Shown: positions 1-11,090 of the stretch, piece after piece | Position numbering within the stretch: the stretch's first letter is position 1 | Layout: the number at the start of each line of letters is the position of its first letter | From: Lolium rigidum | Lineage: Eukaryota > Streptophyta > Magnoliopsida > Poales > Poaceae | Assembly: GCF_022539505.1 (NCBI RefSeq) | Contig: NC_061508.1 | Span: forward strand, 36,760,256 to 36,824,255 | Length of the DNA: 64,000 nt | Reading direction: 5' to 3' | Notes under the pieces: generated by a model | What the model was told of the DNA's origin: nothing | The model's database searches: none | Seen by the model: the letters and a program-made list of their open reading frames with translations, nothing else | Translations under genes and position numbers: made by a program

Positions 1-62
1 CGAACCTGGGACCTCTCGGTCACAGGCGGTGAGGCTCTACCGCTGCACCAGGCCCGCCCTTC
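1..62 (-). repeat. tRNA-derived SINE head, cut by the window edge
   Basis: Read on the minus strand, the sequence starts near base 62 and runs off the window. It contains a pol III box A-like motif (TGGTGCAGCGG followed by TAGAGCC) and, at the edge, the start of a box B (AGGTTCG). That order and spacing fit the 5' head of a tRNA-related SINE. A true tRNA gene is less likely because no complete cloverleaf fits the visible part. The body and tail lie outside the window, so the family cannot be named. Confidence 0.6.
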
Positions 63-280
63 TTGTATGTCTCATAAAGGCGGAATATTTATTCAGTGGA
101 AGGCGACATTCCGGTCGACAGTGTGTGGTGACTTAGTCAATTTCAAGATCTAATCCGTCGGCTCAGTCTTTTCAGAGGTGCTCATAGGGGTAGGATATGC
201 GTGTGTGTGCATTCATAGGGGTAAGTATATACGCATGTAGGTGAGTCTGCGTTTGTAAAGTATTGCTCAAAAAATAATCT
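63..280 (+). repeat. Retroposon 3' end-like segment ending in an A-rich run
   Basis: GT-rich repeated phrases (CATAGGGGTA occurs twice, near 184 and 214, within TGTGTGTGCATT-type sequence) are followed by CTCAAAAAATAA near 267-278. This layout resembles the 3' end of a grass LINE or SINE on the plus strand. No coding sequence is visible. The assignment rests on style only. Confidence 0.35.
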
Positions 281-1116
281 GAAATAATATAGTATAACAG
301 GCTGCAGAAGGAAGAAGAGGGCACACTTCGAAAATTAGAGTCGTCAAGCGATTTGCTGGACTAAGGGTAACAGGTCTTGCTGCAACTGCACATCAACACA
401 TTCACCACGGGGTCAAACATAGGTATGTGTGGAGTTGTCAACTGGGTCATCAGCTAACCAGCAGCCAATAAAATTGTTGTTGAACCATCAGCTACTTCCT
501 CAACACGCGGTCGAGAGCCCAGCCATGCGATGTTGCTGAGAAGAATCAGGCCGTGGAAGTGTCACAGCCCTGGCCATGCCATCCACCTTTGTTAGCCAGG
601 CGCGTACCACTTCACCTAGGGCAGGGCTGCATGACCATTGTAGTGGATGACCTACCCGTGGAGTGGCCACGCTAGTCAGAGTTGTGCTTAATGGTTTCGC
701 CCGAGCAAGGAGCAGTGGGAGACCGATCACATGATAGTCTGGAGGCATGATAATATTTCCGGATTCCCCTCAATCCCAGAAATTCAGTGTGCACTGCCAT
801 AGGTTACTGATAGTGATTTAAATTAAGGTTTCACTTCAATCATCATCGATAAGTAAAGAACTATGCACCGATGAAATACAGTATCTTAGTAGGGGTGTGC
901 ATCTATCAGCCTATCCGCATACCACATCGTTCCTCCCCTCTGATGAGTTTGGTTTCCTTGGAAGTTCGGAGCATGACTACTTATGTTCTCAACCTTATAA
1001 AGAGTAGTAGCTAGCTACAGTGCAATGATGTTGCCATCAGCTTTTAATTCCTCATGTTCAGATAACGATGGCAAATCCATGATTGGGAATTCTGAAGATG
1101 AGTTGGACCACTATAA
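281..1116. repeat. Ancestral repeat unit, copy A (left part)
   Basis: This diverged segment recurs at four other places in the window. Landmarks are GGCACACTTCG..AGAGTCGTCAAG near 330-352 (matched near 21120-21150), a TATTTCC..ATTCCCCTCAATCC block near 752-775 (matched near 5565, 10015, 21850 and 32040), and a GATGAGTTTGGTTTCC..CTTATAAAGAG block near 941-1006 (matched near 22005-22070). Copy A is closest to copy D. No open frame is conserved across all copies, though a short minus-strand frame is partly shared. Confidence 0.6.
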
Positions 1117-1434
1117 GACTAGTCACAATGCATAGTATCATATAGAAGTATCATGCGTATGATACTACTACATGTTACTATCTCCACAATGCATGGTATC
1201 ATATACTACGTAGTAGTATCATAGTCTCCATATATTAATTGTTTTGTAGAATCTCAATGCAAATATATGCACAAGATTTACTTGACATTAATTTTTCTAG
1301 TAGTATGTGCTATGATACAGTATCTACCTATGATACTAGTACCCTCTCTCTCATCTATAATTGCAGTGCCACATCAGCGTTTTGCATGCATGAAATGCAT
1401 GATACTACCTATGATACTCCCATTGTGGGTAGTC
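1117..1434. mobile_element. Tourist-like (PIF/Harbinger-type) MITE with TAA target duplication
   Basis: A 318-bp non-coding element with termini GACTAGTCACAATGCATAG and (reverse complement of the right end) GACTACCCACAATGGGAG. It is flanked by TAA at 1114-1116 and 1435-1437. The interior is AT-rich and full of GATACTA/TAGTATC words, as in abundant cereal MITEs of this type. It interrupts ancestral copy A. The 3-bp TAA duplication and the TIR support Harbinger-type mobilisation in trans; no transposase is encoded. Confidence 0.8.
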
Positions 1435-1437
1435 TAA

Positions 1438-1860
1438 ACTTCATAGGTATGCATGTGGTTCAGAATTGAAGAGTTGTAACGATGGTCAGATGAACATTAG
1501 TCTATGGACAGCCTAGAGTGTGCCATTTGCAATACTGCTTCGATCAAATTGCTTAGCGTTGGCAGATAGTTAGGGCATGGATAAATTGCAGCATAGGAAT
1601 ATGTGCAGCAGAGGACGAGTAATTTGCATACGTATGTTAACTAAGGTAAGAAATCGTGAGTATTTTGTATTAGAGATAGACCCTACTATCGCCAGGATGT
1701 ACTGCACTATTAAAATACAAAAATAACACAAGTTATTTTTTCTGTTTCTAAGACGGTATATGTACATTACACAGTACGGAAAATAAGACAACATGTAAAC
1801 CGTCGAGGAGCAATGATCATATACCATGTTCTAATACCAGTATTACAGAAATTTATACTT
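1438..1860. repeat. Ancestral repeat unit, copy A (right part)
   Basis: Continues copy A beyond the MITE. The GAGTATTTTGTATTAGAGATAGACCCTACTATCG stretch near 1659-1692 aligns with GAGTATTTTAGTTGCTGGGGGTGGACCCTATTATTG near 10584-10619 in copy C and with the equivalent stretch near 35692-35726 in copy E. Nothing coding is visible. Confidence 0.5.
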
Positions 1861-2974
1861 AACTTTGTTCAATGAAATGTAGTAACAGAATCAGGTTTTC
1901 CAAAAATAAGAATTAATCTTTATTGTGAACGACAGATGTCGAATAATAAAACAGATTATTGATTTCTCACTTTCATGATTTTTTTATTTTTGCATTGAGT
2001 GCTCGTCCATGTTCTTCTTACCATCCGATTCAACACATTGGTCCAAACCTTAGGTATGCATGCGGACCAGTTTGCCATTATAGCTGCGAGTCCCCTAATA
2101 TGTTTGCAAATGGCAAGTTGCAATGTTAACACGAGACTGATAAACACAGGTGTGGAAGATATGTAACATTAGCATTTCCAACTTTAAAGGCACGTCGCAG
2201 TCACTCGGATGAACATGGATAATGCTTTTACAGTGTTGTTGCATTGCCTTACAGATCCATTCCTAGTACTAGTATGTCGGTGTATTTTCTCTTAAAGGAG
2301 GAAGAACCCCGACGCATGGAGTGATTGATGCACATAGCCATCAGCTTATCAACGTTTACCAAGATATTAACTTATATCCAAGTTCTGGTTTGCATTACCG
2401 AAGAAACTATCTGTTGACTTGTGGTAGAAAAGTAGCGACCTAGTCATAGGTGTTTTATCTCATCTTGTGATGGTCTTTCCATTATTATCTCGAAAAGAAA
2501 ATCATCGGTGTACATCTAAATACTAGAGGCGCGCATGTAAAACTTCATGGAAAAAGACATTTTCTGTGTCGTGCGTCAAAAGATGATTCCTGTTGCTACA
2601 AAATGATTTCTCACGAGTCATTTTATTATCCTTCTTACCTACGAACATTTTTTTTCCATAAAATGATTGATGACATGTGAAGACACATACATGTACATTC
2701 TCAATAAAAAAGCTAGCATAGGTGTGTCCTGTTAGTCAAATGCCGTCTTCAGTTCCGCATTTTCCGTATACAACAGAAAAGCTAGCAGTAGCATGGATGT
2801 CCCTTGCTTCTGCAGTGACTTGTATACTGAGTGCATAGGTGCAACTATGTCTGTACAAACCTCAGGCCATGTATCTGAAAACATGTTCTGTTTCAAAATA
2901 TTTGGAACCTCGCATTCCCGAATAGAAACTATGTGTCTGATACTTTATATATTGTTGTTTAATACAGTACAATG
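1861..2974. other. AT-rich intergenic sequence with no recognised feature
   Basis: I see no long open frame, terminal repeat pair or known domain. Short frames on both strands look random. It lies between copies A and B and may be the degraded remainder of one of them. Confidence 0.5.
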
Positions 2975-3221
2975 TTGACACTTTGACAGTGATAAGTTGG
3001 CGATGGCAACGTGGCCAGAAATGTCCATGGTTCTATCGTCGCTGCAACTCTATATGGGCTTGTATTCCGGGGCCTTACAAAATTATTTACCATCGCCGTG
3101 ATTGACTCGTTGCCATTAACAATGACCAGCTGGCGCCGAGAGCCCGATCGACCATCTTCTGGACAAATTTTTGCGTCTCCTGAAACTGTGGCAGTCCGAG
3201 GGACGCTCACCGGAAGAGTCC
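2975..3221. repeat. Ancestral repeat unit, copy B (left part)
   Basis: AGTTGGCGATGGCAACGTGGCC near 2994 matches AGTTGGCGATGACAACATGAC near 9656 in copy C and the TGACGGCGACGTGGCCAAGGGATG stretch near 27213 in copy E. The following minus-strand frame carries a short shared peptide pattern (IVN or INDN). The copy is interrupted at 3222-3224 by the next element, whose pre-insertion sequence survives in copy E near 30250 (CACTTAGGATGA). Confidence 0.55.
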
Positions 3222-3671
3222 TTAGAGCATCTCCACTCGTCCCCCCGAACAGGCCCCCGGCGAGCGTTTTTTCCATCCGGACGGCGAAATTCGGCCCAGT
3301 CGCGCCCCCGGTTCCTCGTTTTCGTCCGGATTTGGGCCTAAATCCATCCGGCGATCCCACGACATCCCCGGCCCCCGGGGAGCGCTCGGGGACTCCGGAC
3401 GAGTGAAAGCGCGCGAAACGGCGAGGAAACTTCCCGCGCGTCTGGTGGCCCCAACTTGTCGGCGAGAGAAGCCGATCGTCGTCCTCATCGCATCGTCTTC
3501 CGCGCGCTGTAAAAGCCTGCCGCCGGTCTGCATTCGCCGGCCACGCGGCGAGTTAATGTCGTCGTCTTCCGCGCACGCATCGTCTTCCGCGCGCACTAAA
3601 GGCTGCCGCCGGTCCGCCTCGCCGCGGACGCGTCGCAATCCACGCGGCATTTAATCCCCGCGCCAGCCACG

Positions 3672-3679
3672 CCTATATA
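3672..3679 (+). promoter_or_regulatory. TATA box of the element-borne gene
   Basis: CTATATAC lies about 75 bases before the ATG at 3748 in an otherwise GC-rich stretch. This is the layout of a pol II core promoter inside the element. Confidence 0.5.
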
Positions 3680-3747
3680 CGCCGGTCCGATCACCGCGAG
3701 GCGTACCCCGTGCTCCACTCTCCTTCCACTCTCCCCCTACTCCCAAG

Positions 3748-4936
3748 ATGGCGTTCTACGGCGACGACGGCGCAGCCAACAACGGCTTCCCCGCCGGTCG
3801 CTGCACACGTGGGAGGGGCACCTCCTCCACCAGGCGGGGTACCCCTGCCCGCCGGACACGAGGCCTCCCGGAGGCGGCTGGCGGCTAAGTGCCGGCGGCG
3901 TTCCGATCCCGCCGCCGCCGCAGGGCCATGCCCTCGACGTCGCCATCGAGGAGGCGAGGATGACGATGACCGACGAGGAGCGCGCCGACCCGCGCCACCA
4001 CCCCGACAACTACACGCGGTGGAACTCCTACTTCCTCCGGCGGTGGGAGCGGGAGCCGGCGGCCTACGACGGCCCGCCGCCTCCACCTGCGCGCAACAAC
4101 GCCGTGGGCCGCCGACGGTGGTGGAGCGCGCCGGGCCGGACACTCGAGGCCGTCCTCGAGCACATCGAGGGCGGCAACTTCCCGGTGCTCACGATGCCCC
4201 CTCCATCGGCATCGAGGGCATCGGCGAGCCGCCGTCGGGAAACGTCCGGCAGCCACGGCGCATGGCTGCCGGCTCGTCGTCTTCCGGATCGGCGCCGAGG
4301 TCATCCTTGGCGCCGGTGAAGAGGAGGAGGCGACGTCGCCTTCGACGCCGGTGCGCGTCAAGAAGGAGCCGGCGTCTCCGCCGGCGACCAGAGGGCGCAG
4401 CAGCGGCGCCCTGGTCATCCGAGAACAGCCTTCCGAGCCGCAGAACGGCCGGAAGAAGAAGACGAAGAAAGAGGCCGCCGCCGCAAGCCAGCTCGCCGAG
4501 GAGGAGGCGAAGCGCGCGGAGGACGCCGCGATGGCGGAGGCGATCGCCAGGTCGCTGCACGACATGGAGGAGGAGAAGCGCGCGGACGACGCCGCATCGG
4601 GACCGGGCCGAGCGCGACCGGGAGCGCCAGGAGGAGGAGCAGCGGCGGCGGCTGCCGGACCTGGCCGCCGCACGCCAACTCGCCGCCCGCGCCACTCCAA
4701 CCGCCAACGACGACTTCGCGCGGTACCGCCGTCCTGCGACACCTCCATCCGGCGTCGCTGTCCCCGTCGTCGACCTCGAGTCCTCCGACGACGGCCGGTA
4801 CAAGCCATCCCCGGGGTGGGGAGACGCCGGCCGGGGCAGCGGCGGCCGGGCGGCGCAGCCGAAGGCCAACGACGACGGCTCCGACGACGACGGCGACGGC
4901 GACTACACGGTGTTCTACCGCCATTTCGGCATGTAG
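3748..4936 (+). pseudogene. Frameshifted transposon-borne gene with UIM-like helix
   Basis: The ATG at 3748 begins a protein that must change frame several times to stay coherent, so it is a broken copy. Readable segments in order are: an N-terminal WEGHLL..GYPCPP region (about 3810-3870); WRLSAGGVPIPP (about 3880); a charged NYTRWNSYFLRRWERE motif (about 4010); GRRRWWSAPGRTLEAVLEHI (about 4105-4165); RVKKEPASPP..GALVIRE (about 4353-4425); a lysine-rich NLS-like stretch with KKKTKKE; a charged helix with AMAEAIARSLHDMEEE (about 4530-4578); and an acidic C terminus ending DYTVFYRHFGM at the TAG. The helix fits the ubiquitin-interacting motif pattern (hydrophobic-x-x-Ala-x3-Ser-x-x-acidic). The molecular role is unknown. 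It is not a transposase that I recognise. Confidence 0.65.
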
Positions 4937-5232
4937 AGCGCCGTGTTTTATAATTAGCGTTTGCATTCCCCTAGCCGAATTCGAAATATAGTCGAGTTCG
5001 GCCTCTATGTATGAACTCCTCCCGTTTTAGTCTAAATATCATTAAATTTAGTCTATATTCACCCGAATTTAGCCGTAGTTTGTCAAGTTTCCGTTTTTAA
5101 ATTCGCATCGTCGACTTCGCCTGGGCACGCGGCTGGGAAACTACTACTCCCCACGCCAAATCTTCCTCCAATCCGGACGAAAATTTCGCCGGATTTGGGC
5201 GTGGGGAGCGCCAACGAGTGGGGATGCTCTTA

Positions 5233-5815
5233 GGATGACCAGCAACCTAGCACCTATCGACGTAGCTGGCAAATCACCAGCCGCTTCGTCAACACAGAGT
5301 TGATCAACGAGCAAGGCATCAAAGCAGGGAAGAAACAGGGGCTGCAAGCGCCACAAATGTGGCAATGCCAGCTACACTTCTTAGCTGGAGGCGCACCACA
5401 TCAGCAAGGACAACATTTCTCAACAACGATTGTGTTGTTGTCACAGGACGCAGAAGCAAAACATTGGGACGAGCAACCTTGACGGTAGGAGTTACGCTTC
5501 ACGGCCCTGTTAGAGCAGCCAGCGGAGGCGCAGTGCTCACGAGACAGTCTAGTGGCTTGATGATATTTCCCAATCCCTCTCAATCCTATAGGTTCAGTGG
5601 TTCTATCTGTAGCGCATTCTTCATATGTGGTTGTATCCCGTTAGAGTGGTTTGAACTCGGATTGCAAACACATTATGGACAAAAACCTGATTGGCTTAGT
5701 TGTATCTTGGTATCCATCGATCAACCTATCTACCCATCACTACGGCTGTTGGTTCTCCTATTCGGTTTCCTGAAAGTTTGAAGAATCTCTCTTTTACTCT
5801 CGGGTTGTCTCTGTA
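5233..5815. repeat. Ancestral repeat unit, copy B (right part)
   Basis: Resumes copy B after the TIR element. It includes the TATTTCCCAATCCCTCTCAATCC block near 5563-5585 and the TTGGTATCCATCGATCAACC..CTACCCATCAC block near 5708-5740, both shared with copies C and E. On the minus strand, the frame around 5401-5583 contains GKYHQATRLS, paralleling EKYYHATRLS in copy D. Confidence 0.6.
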
Positions 5816-5827
5816 GGCTCCAGTTAT

Positions 5828-5983
5828 GGAACAAAATAGCGCGCTATTTCAGCGCTAATAACATGCTATAGCGTTTTGAGACAGCTCACGCTACATCATT
5901 TCGGCGGCGCTATAGCACGCTAATACACGCTAATATCATATTTTTTGGCCGACGCTATTTTGTTATAGCGGGCTATTTTTTTC
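5828..5983. repeat. Short inverted-repeat element, MITE-like
   Basis: About 155 bp. AACAAAATAGCGCGCTATTT at the left is mirrored by CGCTATTTTGTTATAGCGGGCTATTT at the right, and several TAGCG/CGCTA words lie inside. It looks like a small non-autonomous inverted-repeat transposon. The ends and TSD could not be fixed, so the superfamily is not assigned. Confidence 0.45.
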
Positions 5984-7379
5984 CATCTAGTACATGATTT
6001 TGAGCATATCTTTCAGTAGCAGTGCACTAAGAACCCCGCGTCGCTCTGTATGCGGTGGCTCGGGGGAAACCCTAGCCGCCGCTGGGGCTCCCTCAGCTAG
6101 GCCCCTTCGTGGCTCCTGCCGCTGGTGGTCACGGCGGTGGTGGTGGGCGCCCTTGCCGCCAAATGTGTCGGGGCGGGATCTTGCCGTAGAATGGGGACGC
6201 GACGCCGACGTTGTCCCGGAAGGACATGCTGGGACCTGCGTCGAGGTGCGCCAGGGCAACACTAGGACGAGGTTGCCGTGGACTTCGTGGTGGCCGGAGT
6301 TTGGTCTAGCATGGATACAGCTCTGGGAAAGCTGCAGCCGAGCGACGCTCCGTGGTGCAGCATCGGCGGTTAGGTGCCGCGGTTGGGGGCGGTGTGGCAG
6401 CGGCCTCAGAGCGCCGGCACATGTTGCAGTTGTGCTTTATGCGGGTCAGATATTGGGCCGCGCGCTTATGGTCAGTTAGGTGCCCTCCGAAGTGGTGTGG
6501 TTGGCTATGGAAGGTTCGGCTTCGACGGTGGTATTGGTGGTTGACGATGGTGGAGTGCGACCTCAAGGTGCACAACTTTGGTTTGGCTGCTATGTGCTCC
6601 AAATATGCAAGTCTTTTAAAATGTATATATGAGTCGGGTTAAATCCTATCGTCGAGATTGGATCGGTGCCGGCGACGGCGGCGCCTTTTGGTGTCATCTC
6701 CCTTTTGAAGGCGTCGTCGGAGCACTCATCTTTCTCTCGACGTGATTAGCTTGGATTCTTTGGGTGAAAACCCAAACTCCGGTTGCCTAGAGTGGGCGAC
6801 CGCGGTGGCTTCATCGCTTTCCTCTTGGGGGCATTATCTTGAAGAGCAAGTGTCTGGATGTTTCATTGCACTCCTCATGAGTCATGGCTGGTGGATGTCG
6901 GGGCGGCGACCCCGAGAAGTTGCGTTTCTGCGTTGAGGCAACGGCCTCGGGAACCATCGCGGGTGGTGGCCCTATGCGGCTCATCATGGCTTGGGTGGCA
7001 ATGTTGTTCCCTCGTGCAGCGGTATGGTTGGCTCGGTCGACGCATCCAAGAGAGGGATGTCAAACTTTTATGTCGGGGTGGCGGCCCCAGATAAGTTGGT
7101 GTGATGGCCATGGTCTACGGCCGACTGCCATGGGTAGCTTGGGCTACGGCTTGTTGGTTTGAGCGGCATTGCAGCTCAAGAGCGAGCGGCGGTATGTCGA
7201 GGCGGCGGACTTGGAAGGTAGTTGTCTTAGTTGACCGTGTAGGGTGTGGTGGAGCAGTGGAATGTCAGGACGGCGGCCCCGAGTGTTCTTCAACTTTGAG
7301 GGTATCCTCCCATAGCAGACGTGGTTTCTTCTCTTCGACATCGGTGGGAGACAAGCTAGTTTGGTGGAGCGGGCTGTCA
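5984..7379. other. GC-rich repetitive sequence of unknown class, no supported gene
   Basis: GGT/GGC-rich sequence with many short overlapping frames and none with a recognisable domain. It lies immediately beyond the 3' end of the Copia remnant. It has the character of non-coding transposon sequence rather than a gene. I could not find its terminal repeats. Confidence 0.4.
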
Positions 7380-7506
7380 GAGGAATATCAATTTGTATTC
7401 CATGGGGCCAAAGTCCACAATATAGAGTGCATGTAAAGGTGACAAATATGCAGGGGAACCCCCTAACTACTAGGGAAATACAAAATACAAATATATCTCT
7501 AACACA
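7380..7506 (-). repeat. Copia-type 3' LTR fragment
   Basis: On the minus strand the sequence begins TGTTAGAGATATATTTGTA and continues with a CTAGTAGTTAGGGGG..TATTTGT stretch, directly after the Copia pol remnant and a TG-rich junction near 7507. This is where a 3' LTR should lie. The LTR end is not clear because the sequence passes into an unrelated GC-rich repeat. Confidence 0.5.
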
Positions 7507-7519
7507 CACCACAACTCAT

Positions 7520-8828
7520 GGTGGATCCACAACACTGAGTTTGGAGAGTAGAAAGCTATGGTAAGCTCTAGTCTGGGCCTTCGTAAAGAAGTCTGCCAAC
7601 AACTACTATGAAGGAACATACTGAAATGCAATAATCTAATCCTATAGACTGGCACGGAAGAAATAAGCATTAACACCAATAGACTTGGTAAGCTCATGCT
7701 TCACAAGGTCACATGCAATACTTATAGCACCTGACTGTTAGACAAAAGAGTCGTGGGTTTCATAACAGAGACACAAAAATCTGCAAGTAACCACCGTAAC
7801 CAAGTCACCTCGGCAGTCAGATAAGCCATAGCTCGCAACTCAGCCTGTGCACTCGAACATGAAACTTCGGTCTGCTTCTTCGTCTTCCATGCAATGAGAG
7901 AACCACACAAAAAACACAGTAGGCAGACAGGAACCCGCGGTCCGAAGGATCACTCGCCCACGTAGCATCGGAGTAGGACGGGAGCTGTAATGATCTAGAA
8001 CGAGGAAAGAAGAGACAAAGAGAGATCGTTCCATGTAAATAACGGAGAACACGAAGAAGGTGACTATAGTGGATCGAAATGTGAACAGAGAGAAACTGAC
8101 TCAGAATATGGACATGATAAGAGATATCGGGCCAGTAACAGCCAGATAGACGAGACTCCCGACAAGATGTCGATAACGAGTCGGATCAGAGAGAGGATCA
8201 CCATCAGAGGCACAAAGAGAAATATTGAGCTCCATAGAAGTCTCAACAGTACACTCATCAGTAAGAGCGGCACAACGAAACCTCAATCCCAAGAAAATAG
8301 CAAAGTGGACCAAGATCCGACATAAGGAATTGCTCACTCAGGGGCAATATACTCAAGGTCGTCACCAACGATGATCATGTCATCAACATAGAGAAGGAGA
8401 AGAGTGCGGCCACGAGGAGAAGAGTGAACAAACAACGCTGGATCATCTTAACTAGAAGAGAAACTAGCAGCAGTGACCACATAAGCAAAGAGCTCAAACC
8501 ATACATGAGGGACTTGCTTAAGGCCATAGAGAGAGCGACGAAGACGACAGACCAGACGATCTGTGACAGAATACCCAGGTGGTGGTTGCATATAAACCTC
8601 CTCACACAACTCATGATTAAGAAAAACATTCTTAACATCAAGCTGAGACACAGACCAATGGCGAGCAGAGGCCACATGAAGAAGAGTCTGAACAGTGGTC
8701 ATGTTAGCAACAGGGGCAAAAGTCTCATCATAGTCACGACCATGCTCCTGCTGAAAACCTCTAGCAACGAATCGAGCTTTCTATTGCTCAAGAGTACCAT
8801 CAGAGCGGGTCTTAACCTGAACCTCTGG
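7520..8828 (-). pseudogene. Copia (Ty1) reverse transcriptase-RNase H remnant
   Basis: Minus-strand fragments in correct order match the C-terminal half of Copia pol. Near 8830-8700 is a VKTRSDGTLE..KARFVARGFQQEHGRDYDETFAPVA region. Then come SARHWSVSQLDVKN, EEVYMQPPPGYSV and CRLRRSLYGLKQ (about 8690-8520), DGDPLSDPTRYRHLVGSLVYL (about 8210-8130) and the RNase H-like SLIAWKTKKQTEVSCSSAQAE (about 7905-7840). Gag, protease and integrase are absent. Stops and frameshifts break the frame, for example a stop where Arg or Tyr is expected after GTLE. It cannot be functional. Confidence 0.85.
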
Positions 8829-9594
8829 CTCGCCCGCCAACCAGCAAGGTTCCCACCAACCGAGGCCGCCGGACCGCAACAAAGCACCGAGGGCCACCAC
8901 CAATGCAGGACACTCGCTCTCGGATAAACGACGACCGACCTCACGGGCATCTGCCCCGCGCATATCACACAGTGAGTGAGCACCTCCAAAGATCTAGGCA
9001 GCCCACAACCACCATGGCTCTTGCCGACGCCAGATCTGAAGGCTGGAAGGAGAGGAGCTTCCTTTGCGAGATCCGTGGCCTGCAGCCACCCCGGTTGCCG
9101 GCAGTGCTACATCTATCGGAGGAGACGCGAAGGGGCTCGGAAGGGGCCGGGCCCCTGCCTTGGCCGACCGAACCGCCCTGCGCCCTCCCGGATTCCTCCC
9201 AGCCTGAGCAGACGACCGAAGCGCCACTGCCCTCTCCTCCTGTCGCCGCCCGCAGCTGCCGGACGGACGCCGCCGCCATGTCCGCGAGGAGGGCCTACTC
9301 GTGTGGGATCGTGAGCCTCCGCCAGCCGGCCACGAGGAGGAGGCCTCGCCGGCCTTCAACCGCCCGGGCTAGGCCCAGAGGTGACCACCAACGGAAGCGA
9401 GTAGGGGGGAAGGAAGGGTCGGGGTCGGGTTAGGTTTAGGGAGGGGCGGGGTCGGGGTCGCCTGATCGATCAATGACCGTAAGTTTCCACGTGTAACTTG
9501 CGTTGACATCCCCATTCCGCCGCTTCGGATGCCGGTAGTGCCGCGCTTCTCACGCCGCCAGGGTTGTAAAAATAAATATGCACCATACCTATTC
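8829..9594 (-). other. GC-rich block fused upstream of the Copia remnant
   Basis: At about 8,825 the minus-strand Copia similarity stops abruptly and gives way to GC-rich sequence with open but unrecognised frames, for example on the minus strand from 9279 to 8965. It may be another element's 5' region or a flank joined by truncated integration. A short TTTAGGG-like stretch (GGGTTAGGTTTAGGG) lies near 9426. No domain is visible. Confidence 0.35.
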
Positions 9595-10772
9595 TCAAAA
9601 CAAAACTACTAACAATCTGATAGTGACCGGTTGGCGACGACTCGTCCAATAAAAAAGTTGGCGATGACAACATGACTGAGGGATGTCGACTGAACTATCT
9701 GCAGCGTCGAGGTAAGTCGAGCTTGAATAGCCTGAGCGCCACAGTTATAATTTGAGGAGACTTCCCAACTTGTTGATCTCCGCCTCCATGATTTTCGGGC
9801 TTATCATTTACAATGACAAGCCCGAGATCATCGCACACCATCTTCCCTGCAAGCTTAGAATGCTGATGCTTGAAATCTGTCGCTATGTCGTCACGAGAGG
9901 CAGACGGGGAATAGCTAGATGAGCGGCCCCTCCGCTAAGAGTTGCGCATCAGGTTCATTCTAAAACATGTAACCCTGGACGACCGATTGCAGGACGGTCT
10001 GGTGGTATGATGTTATTTCCCAATCCCTCTCAATCCTAGACCTTCAACATGCTCTGCAATTGATACTGATTTGAATTTTGAAGTATGGTTGCACTCGCGT
10101 TGTCAACTAAAATCGGATTAACTATGCACTGATGTCTTATGAAAGATAGTATATATCTTGGTATCCATCGATCAACCTATCTACCTATCACGTAGGTCGC
10201 CGGTCCTCCCCACATATCAGTGTTTTCCTACATATCTAAAGAATTATTATTCTGTTCTTGGCTTTTAAAGAGCAGCCACTGCACTGGGCAGTGATTTGCA
10301 TTTAACTCCTCATGTTCCGGTAGTCATGACTGCAACCATGGCTGACAATTTTGAATCCAAATTGTGCGTCTGTATTTGATTAGCTGACATGTGGATTGAA
10401 ATTGCAGATTCATAACACTTGAAAAGACAATCATTAGTCTTTTAGATGTCTGGAGACTAGAACTTTGAAATTGAAATTATAGTTGAATCAAGTTAACAAA
10501 ACTGTGAGGATGATTAGGGCATGACGGCAAGCATGCTAAACGATCATTTAACTAATGAGTGATCATGTAAATTAATATTTATTGAGTATTTTAGTTGCTG
10601 GGGGTGGACCCTATTATTGCCTGGAATTATATTATGGTTTAGAAAAGATTGTATTGTACGATTCTCTCTGTTCTTTAAACAATACAATACTATACAACAT
10701 AGTTAATTTTATCTCTGAGACTACATAAGAAATTGTTACATATATAGTAGTAACAAGTACGGAAATACATTT
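9595..10772. repeat. Ancestral repeat unit, copy C
   Basis: Carries the full set of shared landmarks: GACTCGTCCAAT near 9638, GACAAGCCCGAGATCATCGC near 9812, AGAGTTGCGCATCAGG near 9938, TATTTCCCAATCCCTCTCAATCC near 10013, GGTATCCATCGATCAACCTATC near 10159 and TTTTAAAGAGCAGCCACTG near 10264. It is most like copy E. On the minus strand it reads KMVCDDLGLVIVNDKPEN, paralleled by KMLCDSLGFVIINDNEIN in copy E. This may be a trace of an ancestral exon, but the copy is not an intact gene. Confidence 0.6.
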
Positions 10773-11090
10773 GTACACCCAAGCATGGGTGTGGGTGCTT
10801 CCACAGCCGTTGGATGCTTGGAGATTCGGATAAAATGCTAGGTGAGAGAAATCATCTTACATTATTTTCTTCAATTTCGCATAGCTCGTGGGTCCCAAAC
10901 AGAAGCAAAAAAAGCCTCCCGACACGGCACCAGGAATCCCGGATGCAGGGCGCACTGTACGCTGCTGTCCGCCGGACTGCTGCGTCTCCTCTCTCACCTG
11001 TCTCGTCCACCATCCTCTCTTTCCACCTTCTGCGCGTGACATTCTCTCGTCCACCCCTTCCTTGCGCGCCTCCATTTGCTGCACCATGTC

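Larger units (their letters stand above)
3225..5229 (+). mobile_element. GC-rich TIR transposon (GAGCATC termini, TTA TSD) carrying a UIM-like gene
   Basis: A 2,005-bp element. The left end is GAGCATCTCCACTCGT and the reverse complement of the right end is GAGCATCCCCACTCGT. It is flanked by TTA at 3222-3224 and 5230-5232. The empty site is supported by homologous copy E, which reads straight through CTTAGGATGA near 30250. A 3-bp TTA duplication with such TIRs suggests PIF/Harbinger-type mobilisation, but no transposase is present. The interior is mostly one GC-rich gene with a TATA box and a short AT-rich 3' tail. Confidence 0.8.

Noticed and set aside
1..62. Possible genuine tRNA gene
   Set aside because: Box A and box B words are present, but no complete cloverleaf with acceptor stem fits the visible part; a SINE head explains it better.
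3691..4866. Long minus-strand and alternative-frame ORFs over the first GC-rich TIR element
   Set aside because: They are GC-driven shadows. Only the plus strand has a TATA box, a plausible start and family-like motifs.
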